Origin: JAMZMI01 sp039970095 | GTDB lineage: Bacteria > Bacteroidota > Bacteroidia > Cytophagales > Cyclobacteriaceae | DNA length: 64,000 nucleotides | Direction of reading: 5' to 3' | Assembly (NCBI GenBank): GCA_039970095.1 | Contig: JBDVMP010000067.1 | Span: 20,747 to 84,746, forward strand | Shown: piece after piece, positions 1 to 8,271 of the stretch | How positions within the stretch are numbered: the stretch's first letter is position 1 | Layout: each line of letters begins with the position of its first letter | Notes under the pieces: generated by a model | The model's database searches: none | What the model saw: the letters and a program-made list of their open reading frames with translations, nothing else | Told to the model about the DNA's origin: nothing | Translations under genes and position numbers: made by a program

Positions 1-839
1 ACACCTGTCGGACCTTGAATGTTTTTAACTGTTAGATCTTTGCCTGATATGTCGATTATCATCTTAGCATAATCATTAATAGAGATCATCTCTTCAGAGC
101 CAATATTTACAGGGCCGATAAAGTCAGATTCCATTAAACGCCTAATACCTTCCACACACTCATCAACTAATAAAAATGACCTTGTTTGTTTGCCATCACC
201 CCAAACTTCGATAATTCCTTTATCATCTGCCATAGCAACCTTTCTACATAAGGCTGCAGGAGCCTTTTCTCTTCCACCATCCCAAGTTCCCTGAGGGCCA
301 AAAATATTGTGAAACCTTGCCACTCTTACTCCTGTACCATGGTTCCTCCTATAGGTAAGATATAATCTTTCACTAAATAGCTTTTCCCAGCCATATTCAC
401 TATCCGGGGCTGCTGGATATGCCGAGCCTTCTGAGCATTTTGGATTATTCGGATCCATTTGATTATACTCTGGATACATGCACGCTGATGACGAGTAGAA
501 TATTTTATTTACCTTTTTATTCTTAACCTCTTCAAGCACATTGAGATTGCACAATGCGGAATTGTGCATTATATCTGAATCATTATCCCCAGTGAAAACA
601 AAACCAGCTCCGCCCATATCAGCCGCCAACTGATAAACCTCTATCAAATCATTAGTAACGACACTTCTAACCACATCGACATCCCTCAAATCCCCAATAA
701 TAAATTCATCTGAACTATTGTTACCGTACTCATTCTCCTTTAAGTCAACTCCTCTAACCCAATACCCTTCAGCTTTTAACCGATTTACCAAATGACCACC
801 AATGAAGCCCCCTGCTCCACAAACCAATGCCTTTTTCAT
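1..839 (-). CDS. GDP-mannose 3,5-epimerase-like NAD-dependent epimerase (C-terminus off window)
   Basis: Reading from ATG at 839 to the left edge gives 279 residues of an extended-SDR sugar-nucleotide epimerase; the C-terminus is missing. The NAD-binding motif GAGGFIGGH is near residues 8-16. It matches plant GDP-mannose 3,5-epimerase (GME) in the SSACMYPE, YGWEK and GREKAPAA segments. The plant catalytic residues Cys145, Tyr174, Lys178 and Lys217 correspond to Cys120, Tyr149, Lys153 and Lys192 here, all at the same offset of 25. GME converts GDP-mannose to GDP-L-galactose or GDP-L-gulose in the cytosol. It is the last visible gene of the polysaccharide locus, 2 nt after the WecG-like gene. 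Another GDP-sugar epimerase is possible, but the residue match is specific. Confidence 0.8.
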   Translation of the reverse strand, partial: MKKALVCGAGGFIGGHLVNRLKAEGYWVRGVDLKENEYGNNSSDEFIIGDLRDVDVVRSVVTNDLIEVYQLAADMGGAGFVFTGDNDSDIMHNSALCNLNVLEEVKNKKVNKIFYSSSACMYPEYNQMDPNNPKCSEGSAYPAAPDSEYGWEKLFSERLYLTYRRNHGTGVRVARFHNIFGPQGTWDGGREKAPAALCRKVAMADDKGIIEVWGDGKQTRSFLLVDECVEGIRRLMESDFIGPVNIGSEEMISINDYAKMIIDISGKDLTVKNIQGPTG

Positions 840-841
840 GT

Positions 842-1603
842 TTACCTTTTATTAAATATTCCTGAAAATAATTCTGCAAAGTTATAATAAATAAACATAG
901 GTACAACTTCAAAGTATCGTCTCCATAATCTCTTTGGTTCAGTAAATAAACGAAACAGCCACTCCATGCCCGCTTTCTGTATCCATGCCGGCGCTTGTTT
1001 TACGTTACCAATGTGAAAGTCAAAAGCCGCACCGACGCAAATAATAAACTTAACATCTGTGTGTTTAGATAAATGAAAGGCAAATTGTTCCTGTTTGGGC
1101 GTACTCAAGCCAATCCATACAACATCAGGTTTTACTGAATTTACAAAGCTGGCAATACCAGCATAGTCATACTTCTCTACAGTTTCAAAAGGAGGACAGT
1201 ACGTCCCAACGATATTGTTATTCTTGAATTTAGTTTCACAAGCAGATTTCAAGCGATTGGCCACTCCTTCTTTTCCTCCACACAGGAAGTGTTTTAAGCA
1301 AGTATTGGCAGATAACAGCATTACATCGCGAAAAAAGTTTGGTCCATAACAACGTTGCATATTTTTTGCCCCTTTAATTTTTCCTACCCAAACACCCGGC
1401 ATTCCATCTGGAAGATTCAAATAAAAAGATTCCAAGATGTTCCTAAATGCTAAGTTTTTTCTGGAGTATACAAGGCCATGAGCGCCAGTAGCACTAATAC
1501 AAAAGTTTCTAACCACCGCATCTTTAGACTCTAAAACTATTACTGCTGCTGACCTAATGTTCGAAGCAAACAGAGGTATATCAAGAACTCTTACCGTATT
1601 CAT
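842..1603 (-). CDS. WecG/TagA/CpsF-family glycosyltransferase
   Basis: This 253-residue protein belongs to GT26 (WecG/TagA), which transfers an N-acetylmannosamine-type or other sugar from UDP onto undecaprenyl-linked intermediates at the inner membrane face. Visible signatures are the Thr39 region (ATGAHGLVY), Asp66 in LPDGMPGVW (equivalent to TagA Thr37 and Asp65), the GLSTPKQE motif and the basic C-terminal tail EPKRLWRRYFE, which in this family contacts the membrane. An in-frame ATG at 1663 would add 20 residues and overlap the upstream gene by 83 nt. I chose the ATG at 1603, where family homology begins, leaving a 23-nt overlap. The sugar it transfers cannot be read from the sequence. 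Confidence 0.85.
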   Translation of the reverse strand: MNTVRVLDIPLFASNIRSAAVIVLESKDAVVRNFCISATGAHGLVYSRKNLAFRNILESFYLNLPDGMPGVWVGKIKGAKNMQRCYGPNFFRDVMLLSANTCLKHFLCGGKEGVANRLKSACETKFKNNNIVGTYCPPFETVEKYDYAGIASFVNSVKPDVVWIGLSTPKQEQFAFHLSKHTDVKFIICVGAAFDFHIGNVKQAPAWIQKAGMEWLFRLFTEPKRLWRRYFEVVPMFIYYNFAELFSGIFNKR

Positions 1604-2441
1604 TTGAAGACTTAAATGGTATTTTTCGTAGTTTATTAAAGTAATTGTACGCTGAATAAGCAATGTTCAACAACCTTATCGATGCGAAAAAGGTCAAATA
1701 TATTTTAGTAAACAATAAATCCGGGAAGCCCCAAAACACATCGGCATTGACAAAAACAATGTAAATTATCAAATCACCTGGAAATGACAAGTATTGTTTT
1801 AAAACGTATTTTAGTTCGATAAAATTACGGGGAAGCACAATGAAATCTCTAGGAATTTGGGATTTTGTCCAATAGACGAAATCCAATCCTGCAAACTGCT
1901 TGATGTATTCAGTTTTAATCAAACTTTCATTTTTAACAGTCATTTCGAAAACAGTAAAAGCACTTGTAAACCGTGGCAAGCCACTGCTTCCAACTGCACC
2001 TATTACACCCAAAACCAGCCAAACAAAGTGCTCGTCTATCAGGTATAGTGATATTCCAAGACAGGGATATAATGTTATTCCCAAAAAATAGTGCACAATT
2101 CTGTCAAAATAAATGCCGGATAGATTGATAAACGAGTCGGAGTTTTTGGACTTATATATATAATATCTCGCCAATTCTCCATCAACATGATCTAGTATAT
2201 AAAAGACGTAAAGAAATACAGCAGATAAAAACAATGCCCATTGGGTTGACAAAAGGAGAATAAAAGATGAGCTCAACGCGAATACACAGCTGACAAAAGT
2301 TATTTGATTCGCTCGTATACCGAGTTGTATGCATATCCATGTGACGTAAATTGAAAAAGGACGCGCTAGAACATTTGATATCCAAAACGGATCCAGTTTA
2401 TCCTTTCGACATACTTTCTTAAGTTCCACTAAAGACTTCAT
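1581..2441 (-). CDS. CDP-alcohol phosphatidyltransferase-family membrane protein
   Basis: This is a 286-residue multi-pass protein with the CDP-alcohol phosphotransferase core. The motif begins at Asp84 (DHVDGELAR, with Asp87, Gly88, Ala91, Arg92) and continues with Gly109 and Asp113. The fourth conserved Asp is replaced by His117 (GIYFDRIVH), and the Arg-to-Gly spacing is 16 residues instead of the usual 8. The family transfers a phospho-alcohol from a CDP-alcohol, or uses the alcohol as acceptor, at the membrane. Beside a nucleotidyltransferase and glycan genes it may decorate a glycan or lipid with a phospho-polyol; that is inference. It lies between the GT4 gene (4-nt gap) and the WecG-like gene (overlap). 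Confidence 0.8.
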   Translation of the reverse strand: MKSLVELKKVCRKDKLDPFWISNVLARPFSIYVTWICIQLGIRANQITFVSCVFALSSSFILLLSTQWALFLSAVFLYVFYILDHVDGELARYYIYKSKNSDSFINLSGIYFDRIVHYFLGITLYPCLGISLYLIDEHFVWLVLGVIGAVGSSGLPRFTSAFTVFEMTVKNESLIKTEYIKQFAGLDFVYWTKSQIPRDFIVLPRNFIELKYVLKQYLSFPGDLIIYIVFVNADVFWGFPDLLFTKIYLTFFASIRLLNIAYSAYNYFNKLRKIPFKSSNEYGKSS

Positions 2442-2445
2442 TGCT

Positions 2446-3573
2446 TTATATTGACATTAGTGAGGCCTCAATCATATCCAAATGATGTTTTAGCGTGTAT
2501 TTATTTATAAACTTCTTTCGAGCCTCAGAACTCATTTCCTGAAGTTTACTACGGTCTGCGGATAGTTGAAGAATTGCATCGCCAATTCCTTGGTAATCAT
2601 GTACATCTACAATTATTCCATTAAGGCCGTCATCAATAATAGTAGACGTCCCTCTCCAATTACTCCCAATAACAGGCTTTGACATCATAAACCCTTCTAT
2701 GATAACATTCCCGAAAGATTCTTTCTCAAAAAATGTAGGAAAACATAAAACGTCTGAATTCAACAAATATTCCCATTTTCTATCGCCCACTTGCAAACCT
2801 TCAAAAATTATGTAATTCACAAGACTTTTATGCTCAACATAATTTTTGACTTTAGTCTCATATTCCTTTGAAGCAAAGGACCCTACAATTCTGAGCTGAA
2901 CTCGCGTGAATTTCTTGACATTCACTAGATAATCAATACCCTTAATTAAATCAGTTACACCTTTACTTTCTTTTACCATTCCAAGGTATATGCAATTAAA
3001 GTTATTGTCATCATTTATATTACTCGATATTAAATGCCTGTACTCTTCAAATAAATCATCAATGCCGTTAGGTATAAAAGCTGTTCTTTTTGACTGAAGC
3101 CTTTGGTCATCTCTCGGGTTTCCTTCCGTAAGAAGAATACTCAAGTCGGGTTTCATGAACGGAAAACACAACATTCGCCGAAATAAAGGATTGAAACTCC
3201 ATATATACTCACCTAATCCGGCCGCTTGAAAGTTTAATACCAGTTTTTTAAACAAGCCTCTAGTGAGTAACAAATAAACCCAATCTCTTAAAACACCTCC
3301 TAGTCTATTTCCTACCGGGTAGTAAACAAGTACAGACGGCTTAAACTTCCAAAACACAACATGGGTTTTAAATATAAGATAAAAAAGGTGTAGGATTTTT
3401 CTTATAGAAATTCTTCCAATCTCATCAATTTGCGAAGAATATGACATTCTAATATGATATATCTCAATATTATCAAACTCCGTGTTTACCAACTTTTCAA
3501 TCATCATAGCTTGTCCATGATAGGGTGGTGGAGTTTGACCTACAACTACTACTTTCTTTTTCAATTCTTTCAA
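2446..3573 (-). CDS. GT4-family glycosyltransferase
   Basis: This 375-residue GT-B glycosyltransferase has an N-terminal acceptor domain with a Gly-rich start (VVVGQTPPPYHGQ) and a C-terminal GT4 donor domain. The donor-site E-x7-E motif is visible in ESFGNVIIEG, followed by KPVIGSNWRGT and a DGLNG motif, all typical of the GT1_4 domain. IPNGIDD near the domain linker is also characteristic. It would transfer a sugar from an NDP-sugar to the growing repeat unit in the cytosol; donor and acceptor are unknown. It sits between the polymerase gene and the CDP-alcohol transferase. An 84-nt gap on its upstream side holds a short hairpin but no convincing promoter. Confidence 0.88.
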   Translation of the reverse strand: MKELKKKVVVVGQTPPPYHGQAMMIEKLVNTEFDNIEIYHIRMSYSSQIDEIGRISIRKILHLFYLIFKTHVVFWKFKPSVLVYYPVGNRLGGVLRDWVYLLLTRGLFKKLVLNFQAAGLGEYIWSFNPLFRRMLCFPFMKPDLSILLTEGNPRDDQRLQSKRTAFIPNGIDDLFEEYRHLISSNINDDNNFNCIYLGMVKESKGVTDLIKGIDYLVNVKKFTRVQLRIVGSFASKEYETKVKNYVEHKSLVNYIIFEGLQVGDRKWEYLLNSDVLCFPTFFEKESFGNVIIEGFMMSKPVIGSNWRGTSTIIDDGLNGIIVDVHDYQGIGDAILQLSADRSKLQEMSSEARKKFINKYTLKHHLDMIEASLMSI

Positions 3574-3602
3574 TTAGGTTTCTATTTATGAAATTTTTAC
3601 GA

Positions 3603-3617
3603 CCTACTAAAAGTAGG
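3603..3617. other. Short perfect hairpin upstream of the GT4 gene
   Basis: CCTACT and AGTAGG form a perfect 6-bp stem with a 3-base loop, in the 84-nt gap between the polymerase stop and the GT4 start. No T-run follows on the minus strand, so it does not look like a full intrinsic terminator. It may attenuate or stabilise the transcript. Confidence 0.3.
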
Positions 3618-3657
3618 ATTTTGTATGATTATAGCTCTACAATTCCAATAGAATAAA

Positions 3658-4851
3658 TCATTCCTTACCAACCTTTAACGAGCGTATTTCAATAAAAGAA
3701 ATAAACAATACGACCATTACCGGGTTTGGCCTAAGTAACTGTGGGTCAAATATGGATATCAACAAAGTATATATCAAGATCCCTGAAAAAAAACCATATT
3801 TAATCAGCATATCGTGTTTAATCATTTTTACAGTTCTTACAAGAACAAAAAATAAAATGAAAACACCAACTAAACCTGTTGTCAGCATTAGGTCAATATA
3901 TGCATTGTGAGCATGTCCGCCGTAATGAGCAATATCCAGTAATAATACCCTTGACGAGTAATACCCAACCCCAAAAATGGTAATGAAACTATTTGCAGTA
4001 AAGGCTTCCATTGCAGTATACCATAAAACCACGCGTCCTCCTAATGTATCCACTCCGGCTATGTTACTATATAGCAATTTCTGAACATCAAAGCTGAGAA
4101 AAATGTATGCTACTGATAGAAGTACTATTAAAAAACCTGAACATACAATTAAAAGCTTATAGGCCTTTTTTTCTATTTTAAAGTATAAAATAACTAGGAC
4201 AGAAAAAAGCACGAAAAGCTGAGAAGCTCTCGCATCAGCCAAATAAATACAAAAAAACAAAAAAATTAGGACGAGAATATTTTTTAGGCTCCTAGACGCA
4301 CTAATCCCGGTAATTGCGCAAAGTGCCAATAAGTCAGCCGTTTCTAATGGGTGTGCAAACCCAAGTGTAAACCTAATTCGTGGCACACTACCATACGCAC
4401 CTGACTGAACAAAATTGAAAGGTGTACCAAACGCCAACACATTAAAAAGGAAAAGAAATGCCAAGTATAGAATTAAAAATTTAAATAAAACTTTAGAGGT
4501 ATTAGCTCTATTAAGGAACAGGTCTTGCACTATAACAAGCGTCACAAAAAATACCATAAATAATTCTATACTCTTGGCCAAAGACAATATTCTGAAGGCA
4601 GACCAGATTACGGTTGAAATTGACCAAAAACAGAAAAGTATGATCGGAATGATATAAGTATCAGAGAATATAATCTTGAGATAGCTTTTCTTGACCCAAA
4701 ATAAGGAAAGTAAAAAGGCCATTAAAATTAACATAAACTCCAACCAACTTCGTATGCTGCCCTGGCTGCTCAAGGCCTCACCTCCAGGGATTACAGGTGC
4801 GAATGCAATAAATAATAAGCCTATTAAGACATAGGGTTTTTTAACTTTCAT
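3658..4851 (-). CDS. O-antigen polymerase/ligase-family membrane protein (Wzy/WaaL-like)
   Basis: This 397-residue protein has about ten hydrophobic segments. The characteristic periplasmic motif HAHNAYIDLMLTTG followed by a hydrophobic helix marks the O-antigen ligase/polymerase (Wzy_C) family. Such proteins join repeat units on the periplasmic side or ligate polymer to lipid A. It lies directly downstream of the flippase gene with a 4-nt ATGA overlap, as expected of a Wzx/Wzy pair. Sequence alone does not separate polymerase from ligase; its place in a locus with Wzz- and Wza-like proteins favours polymerase. The coding sequence is noticeably A+T-rich, like its neighbours to 11.7 kb. Confidence 0.85.
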   Translation of the reverse strand: MKVKKPYVLIGLLFIAFAPVIPGGEALSSQGSIRSWLEFMLILMAFLLSLFWVKKSYLKIIFSDTYIIPIILFCFWSISTVIWSAFRILSLAKSIELFMVFFVTLVIVQDLFLNRANTSKVLFKFLILYLAFLFLFNVLAFGTPFNFVQSGAYGSVPRIRFTLGFAHPLETADLLALCAITGISASRSLKNILVLIFLFFCIYLADARASQLFVLFSVLVILYFKIEKKAYKLLIVCSGFLIVLLSVAYIFLSFDVQKLLYSNIAGVDTLGGRVVLWYTAMEAFTANSFITIFGVGYYSSRVLLLDIAHYGGHAHNAYIDLMLTTGLVGVFILFFVLVRTVKMIKHDMLIKYGFFSGILIYTLLISIFDPQLLRPNPVMVVLFISFIEIRSLKVGKE

Positions 4852-6122
4852 AACTGCAGCATAGTCTTAAGCTGTCTTTTGTAATTATGACTAACATAAA
4901 AAAGTATGCCAGATAAGTTAACTAAAAACAATGAGGTCAAGGCTCCCTTCACTCCATAATTGGCCACTAAAGGAATTCCAATTACCACAGAAAAAACTAC
5001 GCCAAAAATATTGGCGTAAAAGATTTTTTTAGGTTGATTCAGTGATCGGAATATACTCGCATATAGGAAGCTTAATCCAATAGAGAAAACAAGGAAACCC
5101 GTTATGATGTAATAGAATATTGACTCGAATTGGTAATTATTTCCGTAAAGGAATTGAGTTATCTCCTTCCCAAAAACTATTAGCACAATAGTGTAGAAGC
5201 ACGACCCTAAGACAATGACCAAAAGGACAGATTGAATTTGTTTAATAAATTTAGCTTTGTCTCTTTCAAATACCAATTTGGACAAGCTAGGTAATAATAT
5301 TAACGATAAGCCGGATATCAAATGCTGAATTGGCAATACAATATTTAAAATGGCCTTATATTCTCCTGGTTCTCGTAGCGAATAAAAATATAATAGGACA
5401 TAGATGAACAGATTATTAGGAACCCAATTTAAAAATGCTGAGAGAATAGACCACCTTCCAAAACTCCATTGATCATTCATAATATACCGCAAAGATGGCC
5501 TTAATGCATTTAATGATAAGATGGGTTTCATTATTAGAATAAATAAAACAATTACTGTTATTGATGACACAGATAAAATCAGAAACGCACCCAAAACACT
5601 CATTTCAAAAAAGGAGCGATAAAGAAATAACAATAGAAATACGACAACCAAATAAAGCATTCCTCCGAAAGCAGGTAGTTGAGGTTTACTCAATATATAT
5701 GCCGACCGCCTCAAAACCCAAAGTAAAGAAATTGTTGAAATGCTAAACATGGCTCCAATAATTGAAAGCCGAATAAGCGGTGATGATTGCTGAAGAAACA
5801 AATAATAAATTGGCACAAACAGTATTAACAATGCAAGAGAAATAAGGATGTGTTGATAAAATACTATACCCAAAAATTTATGTATTTTTTCCTTATACTT
5901 ACCACTTCCTAATACAAGAAATGACTCCACCAAATAGGCCTTATTAATGTTTGCGGCAAATAAAAACACTGAATACCCCACAGCAAACCCTCCATATTCA
6001 TCAACCCCTAACACTCTTGCTAGATAAACATTTAGCAAGAAGTTTGTCCCCGAGAAAAGGCCTTGATCAAGGACTGTCCAAGCTATTTTTTTAAACTGCC
6101 CTTTCCTAATTGAAAGATTCAT
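4848..6122 (-). CDS. Polysaccharide flippase, Wzx/MOP family
   Basis: This 424-residue integral membrane protein has about twelve hydrophobic helices. The N-terminus (TVLDQGLFSGTNFLLNVYLARVLG) is the classic first-helix sequence of oligosaccharide flippases (Polysacc_synt family). Wzx proteins move undecaprenyl-diphosphate-linked repeat units from the cytosolic to the periplasmic leaflet, for polymerisation by the Wzy-like protein encoded immediately downstream. Its start lies directly next to the sulfatase-fold gene stop, and its end overlaps the polymerase start, so the genes are probably co-translated. Confidence 0.88.
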   Translation of the reverse strand: MNLSIRKGQFKKIAWTVLDQGLFSGTNFLLNVYLARVLGVDEYGGFAVGYSVFLFAANINKAYLVESFLVLGSGKYKEKIHKFLGIVFYQHILISLALLILFVPIYYLFLQQSSPLIRLSIIGAMFSISTISLLWVLRRSAYILSKPQLPAFGGMLYLVVVFLLLFLYRSFFEMSVLGAFLILSVSSITVIVLFILIMKPILSLNALRPSLRYIMNDQWSFGRWSILSAFLNWVPNNLFIYVLLYFYSLREPGEYKAILNIVLPIQHLISGLSLILLPSLSKLVFERDKAKFIKQIQSVLLVIVLGSCFYTIVLIVFGKEITQFLYGNNYQFESIFYYIITGFLVFSIGLSFLYASIFRSLNQPKKIFYANIFGVVFSVVIGIPLVANYGVKGALTSLFLVNLSGILFYVSHNYKRQLKTMLQL

Positions 6123-7538
6123 TTAGATTAAAATCTTAGATGATTCATCAAAACCACCAAGATTGTACGTAACCTTATTAGACAAATCATTTAACTTCTC
6201 AAGTTCCTTTAAAGCTAGATTATCCCTTTCCTCAGGATCAAGTTTGATATTATAAAGTTCGTGCTCCCCGTTTGATTTTTTGATTAATTTCCAATCTCCA
6301 CACACCACCCCCTTTACGGCATAATTGAACCTGTCAACTGAAAACCCTTTATCAATTTTTTGCAACGTTTGAACAATATTTCCGGGTTTACCATCTTCAA
6401 AATAGACTTGATCATCGTTCTTAGATAGAATCTCTTCAATGGCATGAACGTCTACCTTTTCAGAATCAGCAAGTTCTGTAATAATATTCTTTAGGTTAAC
6501 ATGGGAATATTTGTAATCAACTTCATGCCTTTCTGAGTTTGGACTCCATATTACTAAGGGAATATTTATAATTTGTTGGCTAGCGGAGAAATTATGACTC
6601 AACATTCCATGCTCTCCAAGGTTTTCTCCGTGATCAGCTGTTATAATAAAAATTGAATTATCGAATAACCCCTGGGATTTTAAAAACTCAAAGAAGCCCT
6701 TTACTCTTTGGTCAGCATAATTAGCACTTGCTTCATACAACAACTTGAGGGCGCCTAACTCTCTTTCAGTTAGATAGCTCGGGTCACATATAAACTTATG
6801 AGAAAGCCTTGTTTCCTTATCAAGTTTTTGGATTTTTCGCCTCAACTGATTGAAGTCCTGAACATCAAATCCTTTATGATTTCTAATATAACGCCATTTA
6901 CTATTCCAAAAATAAGGAATGTTACTTCCATTAAAAAAAAACAAATGCATATGACCAAAAACCGGAACATCCTTTTTTCTTCGTAGTAACTTTTGCGTTT
7001 TATCAATACTATATTTTAACCTAACATCCCTTCCAACAACTGCACTGTATAAGAGCTGACCCACATCAAAAATCTTATCGCTAGATTTTTTTAGCGCCTC
7101 CCTCGGATATCTAATTGAAAATGTATCAACCAAATATTTATACCCTTTTGTGATTTGCCTCACCTCCGACAAATATTGGGATCCGGTTCCTACAAAGAAG
7201 GAGCTATACCCCTGTTTTGTCAAAACCTCAGCGATTGTTTCATCTTCCAAGTTGGAGTCAATTCCTGCCAGCACTCTATGCTTATGTGGAAACTGACCGG
7301 ATACCATACTAGCAACGCTTGGGTCAGACCACAAGCCAGAAGAATATGCAGCATTAAACTTCACACCACTGTTAGCTAATGAATCAATAAAAGGTGTGAC
7401 GTTCTGCCTAATTCCATAAGATGATACAAAATCAGGTCTTAACGAATCCAAGGTAATAAGAAAGATATTTGGTTTCGTAGTAGCCTTTAGTTTCATTTCT
7501 TTGGGTTTTCTGAGAGTATTGTTACCAGTATTTTTCAA
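6123..7538 (-). CDS. Sulfatase-fold (alkaline phosphatase superfamily) hydrolase or transferase with atypical active site
   Basis: This 471-residue protein has the sulfatase fold: metal site LITLDSLRPD (Asp31), nucleophile region WSDPSVASM and the second metal motif ADHGENLGEHG. The nucleophile position is Ser71, followed by Pro73, but the Arg of the C/S-x-P-x-R formylglycine signature is Val75. Maturation to formylglycine is therefore unlikely. Related proteins with Ser or Thr here include phosphoethanolamine and phosphoglycerol transferases. There is no signal peptide or membrane anchor, so a cytosolic role is suggested. The ATG used overlaps the nucleotidyltransferase by 17 nt; an internal ATG at 7496 would avoid this. 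In this cassette it may act on a phospho-group of the same substituent; that is inference. Confidence 0.75.
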   Translation of the reverse strand: MKNTGNNTLRKPKEMKLKATTKPNIFLITLDSLRPDFVSSYGIRQNVTPFIDSLANSGVKFNAAYSSGLWSDPSVASMVSGQFPHKHRVLAGIDSNLEDETIAEVLTKQGYSSFFVGTGSQYLSEVRQITKGYKYLVDTFSIRYPREALKKSSDKIFDVGQLLYSAVVGRDVRLKYSIDKTQKLLRRKKDVPVFGHMHLFFFNGSNIPYFWNSKWRYIRNHKGFDVQDFNQLRRKIQKLDKETRLSHKFICDPSYLTERELGALKLLYEASANYADQRVKGFFEFLKSQGLFDNSIFIITADHGENLGEHGMLSHNFSASQQIINIPLVIWSPNSERHEVDYKYSHVNLKNIITELADSEKVDVHAIEEILSKNDDQVYFEDGKPGNIVQTLQKIDKGFSVDRFNYAVKGVVCGDWKLIKKSNGEHELYNIKLDPEERDNLALKELEKLNDLSNKVTYNLGGFDESSKILI

Positions 7539-8271
7539 TTACCTTCTTTGAATCCGCTAGATCCTCTAAAGTATCTATTTCCATATAGCTATTCTCTGGT
7601 AAAGAAACAAAGTCGATTTCCTGATTTCCTTGAGCCATTTGATTGAAAGCCAAGTCGTACCAACCGTTTCTCTTCATTTTTTCTTCTTTTAGCATTTCAT
7701 GTATCGTTCTGTCAAAAGCGGCAAGCCCATTTCCTCGAAGTTTAGAAATGCCAGTAAACTCTCCAAAGGATTGGTCAAGGGCTATTTCTTTTGAAACACG
7801 CGTAACTAAGTTCGTCTCATTGTGTATTGATACTTTCATATCTTCCCTATCACAAGCCTTTTCATCCACTGATAGTACTATCGAGCTATCATTTGTCAAA
7901 AACTCACTTAATGCATTTTCACGAAAAACAACATCGCTATTTGAAAAAATCAGTTCTTCACTAGTACTCCAAAATTCACGTGTAAGCCAAGCTGAATACA
8001 GACTATTAGTTACGTCAAAGTTCTTATTATGGATTAAGTGTATTGGTTTTCCAAACTCCGTGTTCTCGACAAAATCCTCAATCTTCTCAGAACAGTACCC
8101 CGTTACTAATACAATTTGGTCAGCCCATTCATTAAAATGATCCAGTAATTGCTCAATCAAACTTCGATCTCCCAATTTCACCATACCCTTAGGTGTAGAG
8201 TCTGTAAGCGGCCTCAATCGGGTACCAGAACCTGCTGCCAAAATCACTAAAGTATTTTTACCCTTTATCAT
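7522..8271 (-). CDS. Sugar-phosphate/choline-phosphate-type nucleotidyltransferase (LicC/MobA-like)
   Basis: This 249-residue nucleotidyltransferase has the signature LAAGSGTRLRPLT near residues 11-23, a lysine in TPKGMVKLG and a metal-binding Asp in SNSDVVF. Its length and its ending (EIDTLEDL) resemble the LicC phosphocholine cytidylyltransferase group and the related enzymes that activate aminoethyl- or hydroxyethylphosphonate with CTP, rather than hexose-1-phosphate enzymes. It is translationally coupled (ATGA overlap) to the iron alcohol dehydrogenase. With the CDP-alcohol transferase downstream it could make a CDP-activated small alcohol for glycan decoration. CTP as the nucleotide is inferred from context. 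Confidence 0.75.
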   Translation of the reverse strand: MIKGKNTLVILAAGSGTRLRPLTDSTPKGMVKLGDRSLIEQLLDHFNEWADQIVLVTGYCSEKIEDFVENTEFGKPIHLIHNKNFDVTNSLYSAWLTREFWSTSEELIFSNSDVVFRENALSEFLTNDSSIVLSVDEKACDREDMKVSIHNETNLVTRVSKEIALDQSFGEFTGISKLRGNGLAAFDRTIHEMLKEEKMKRNGWYDLAFNQMAQGNQEIDFVSLPENSYMEIDTLEDLADSKKVIEKYW

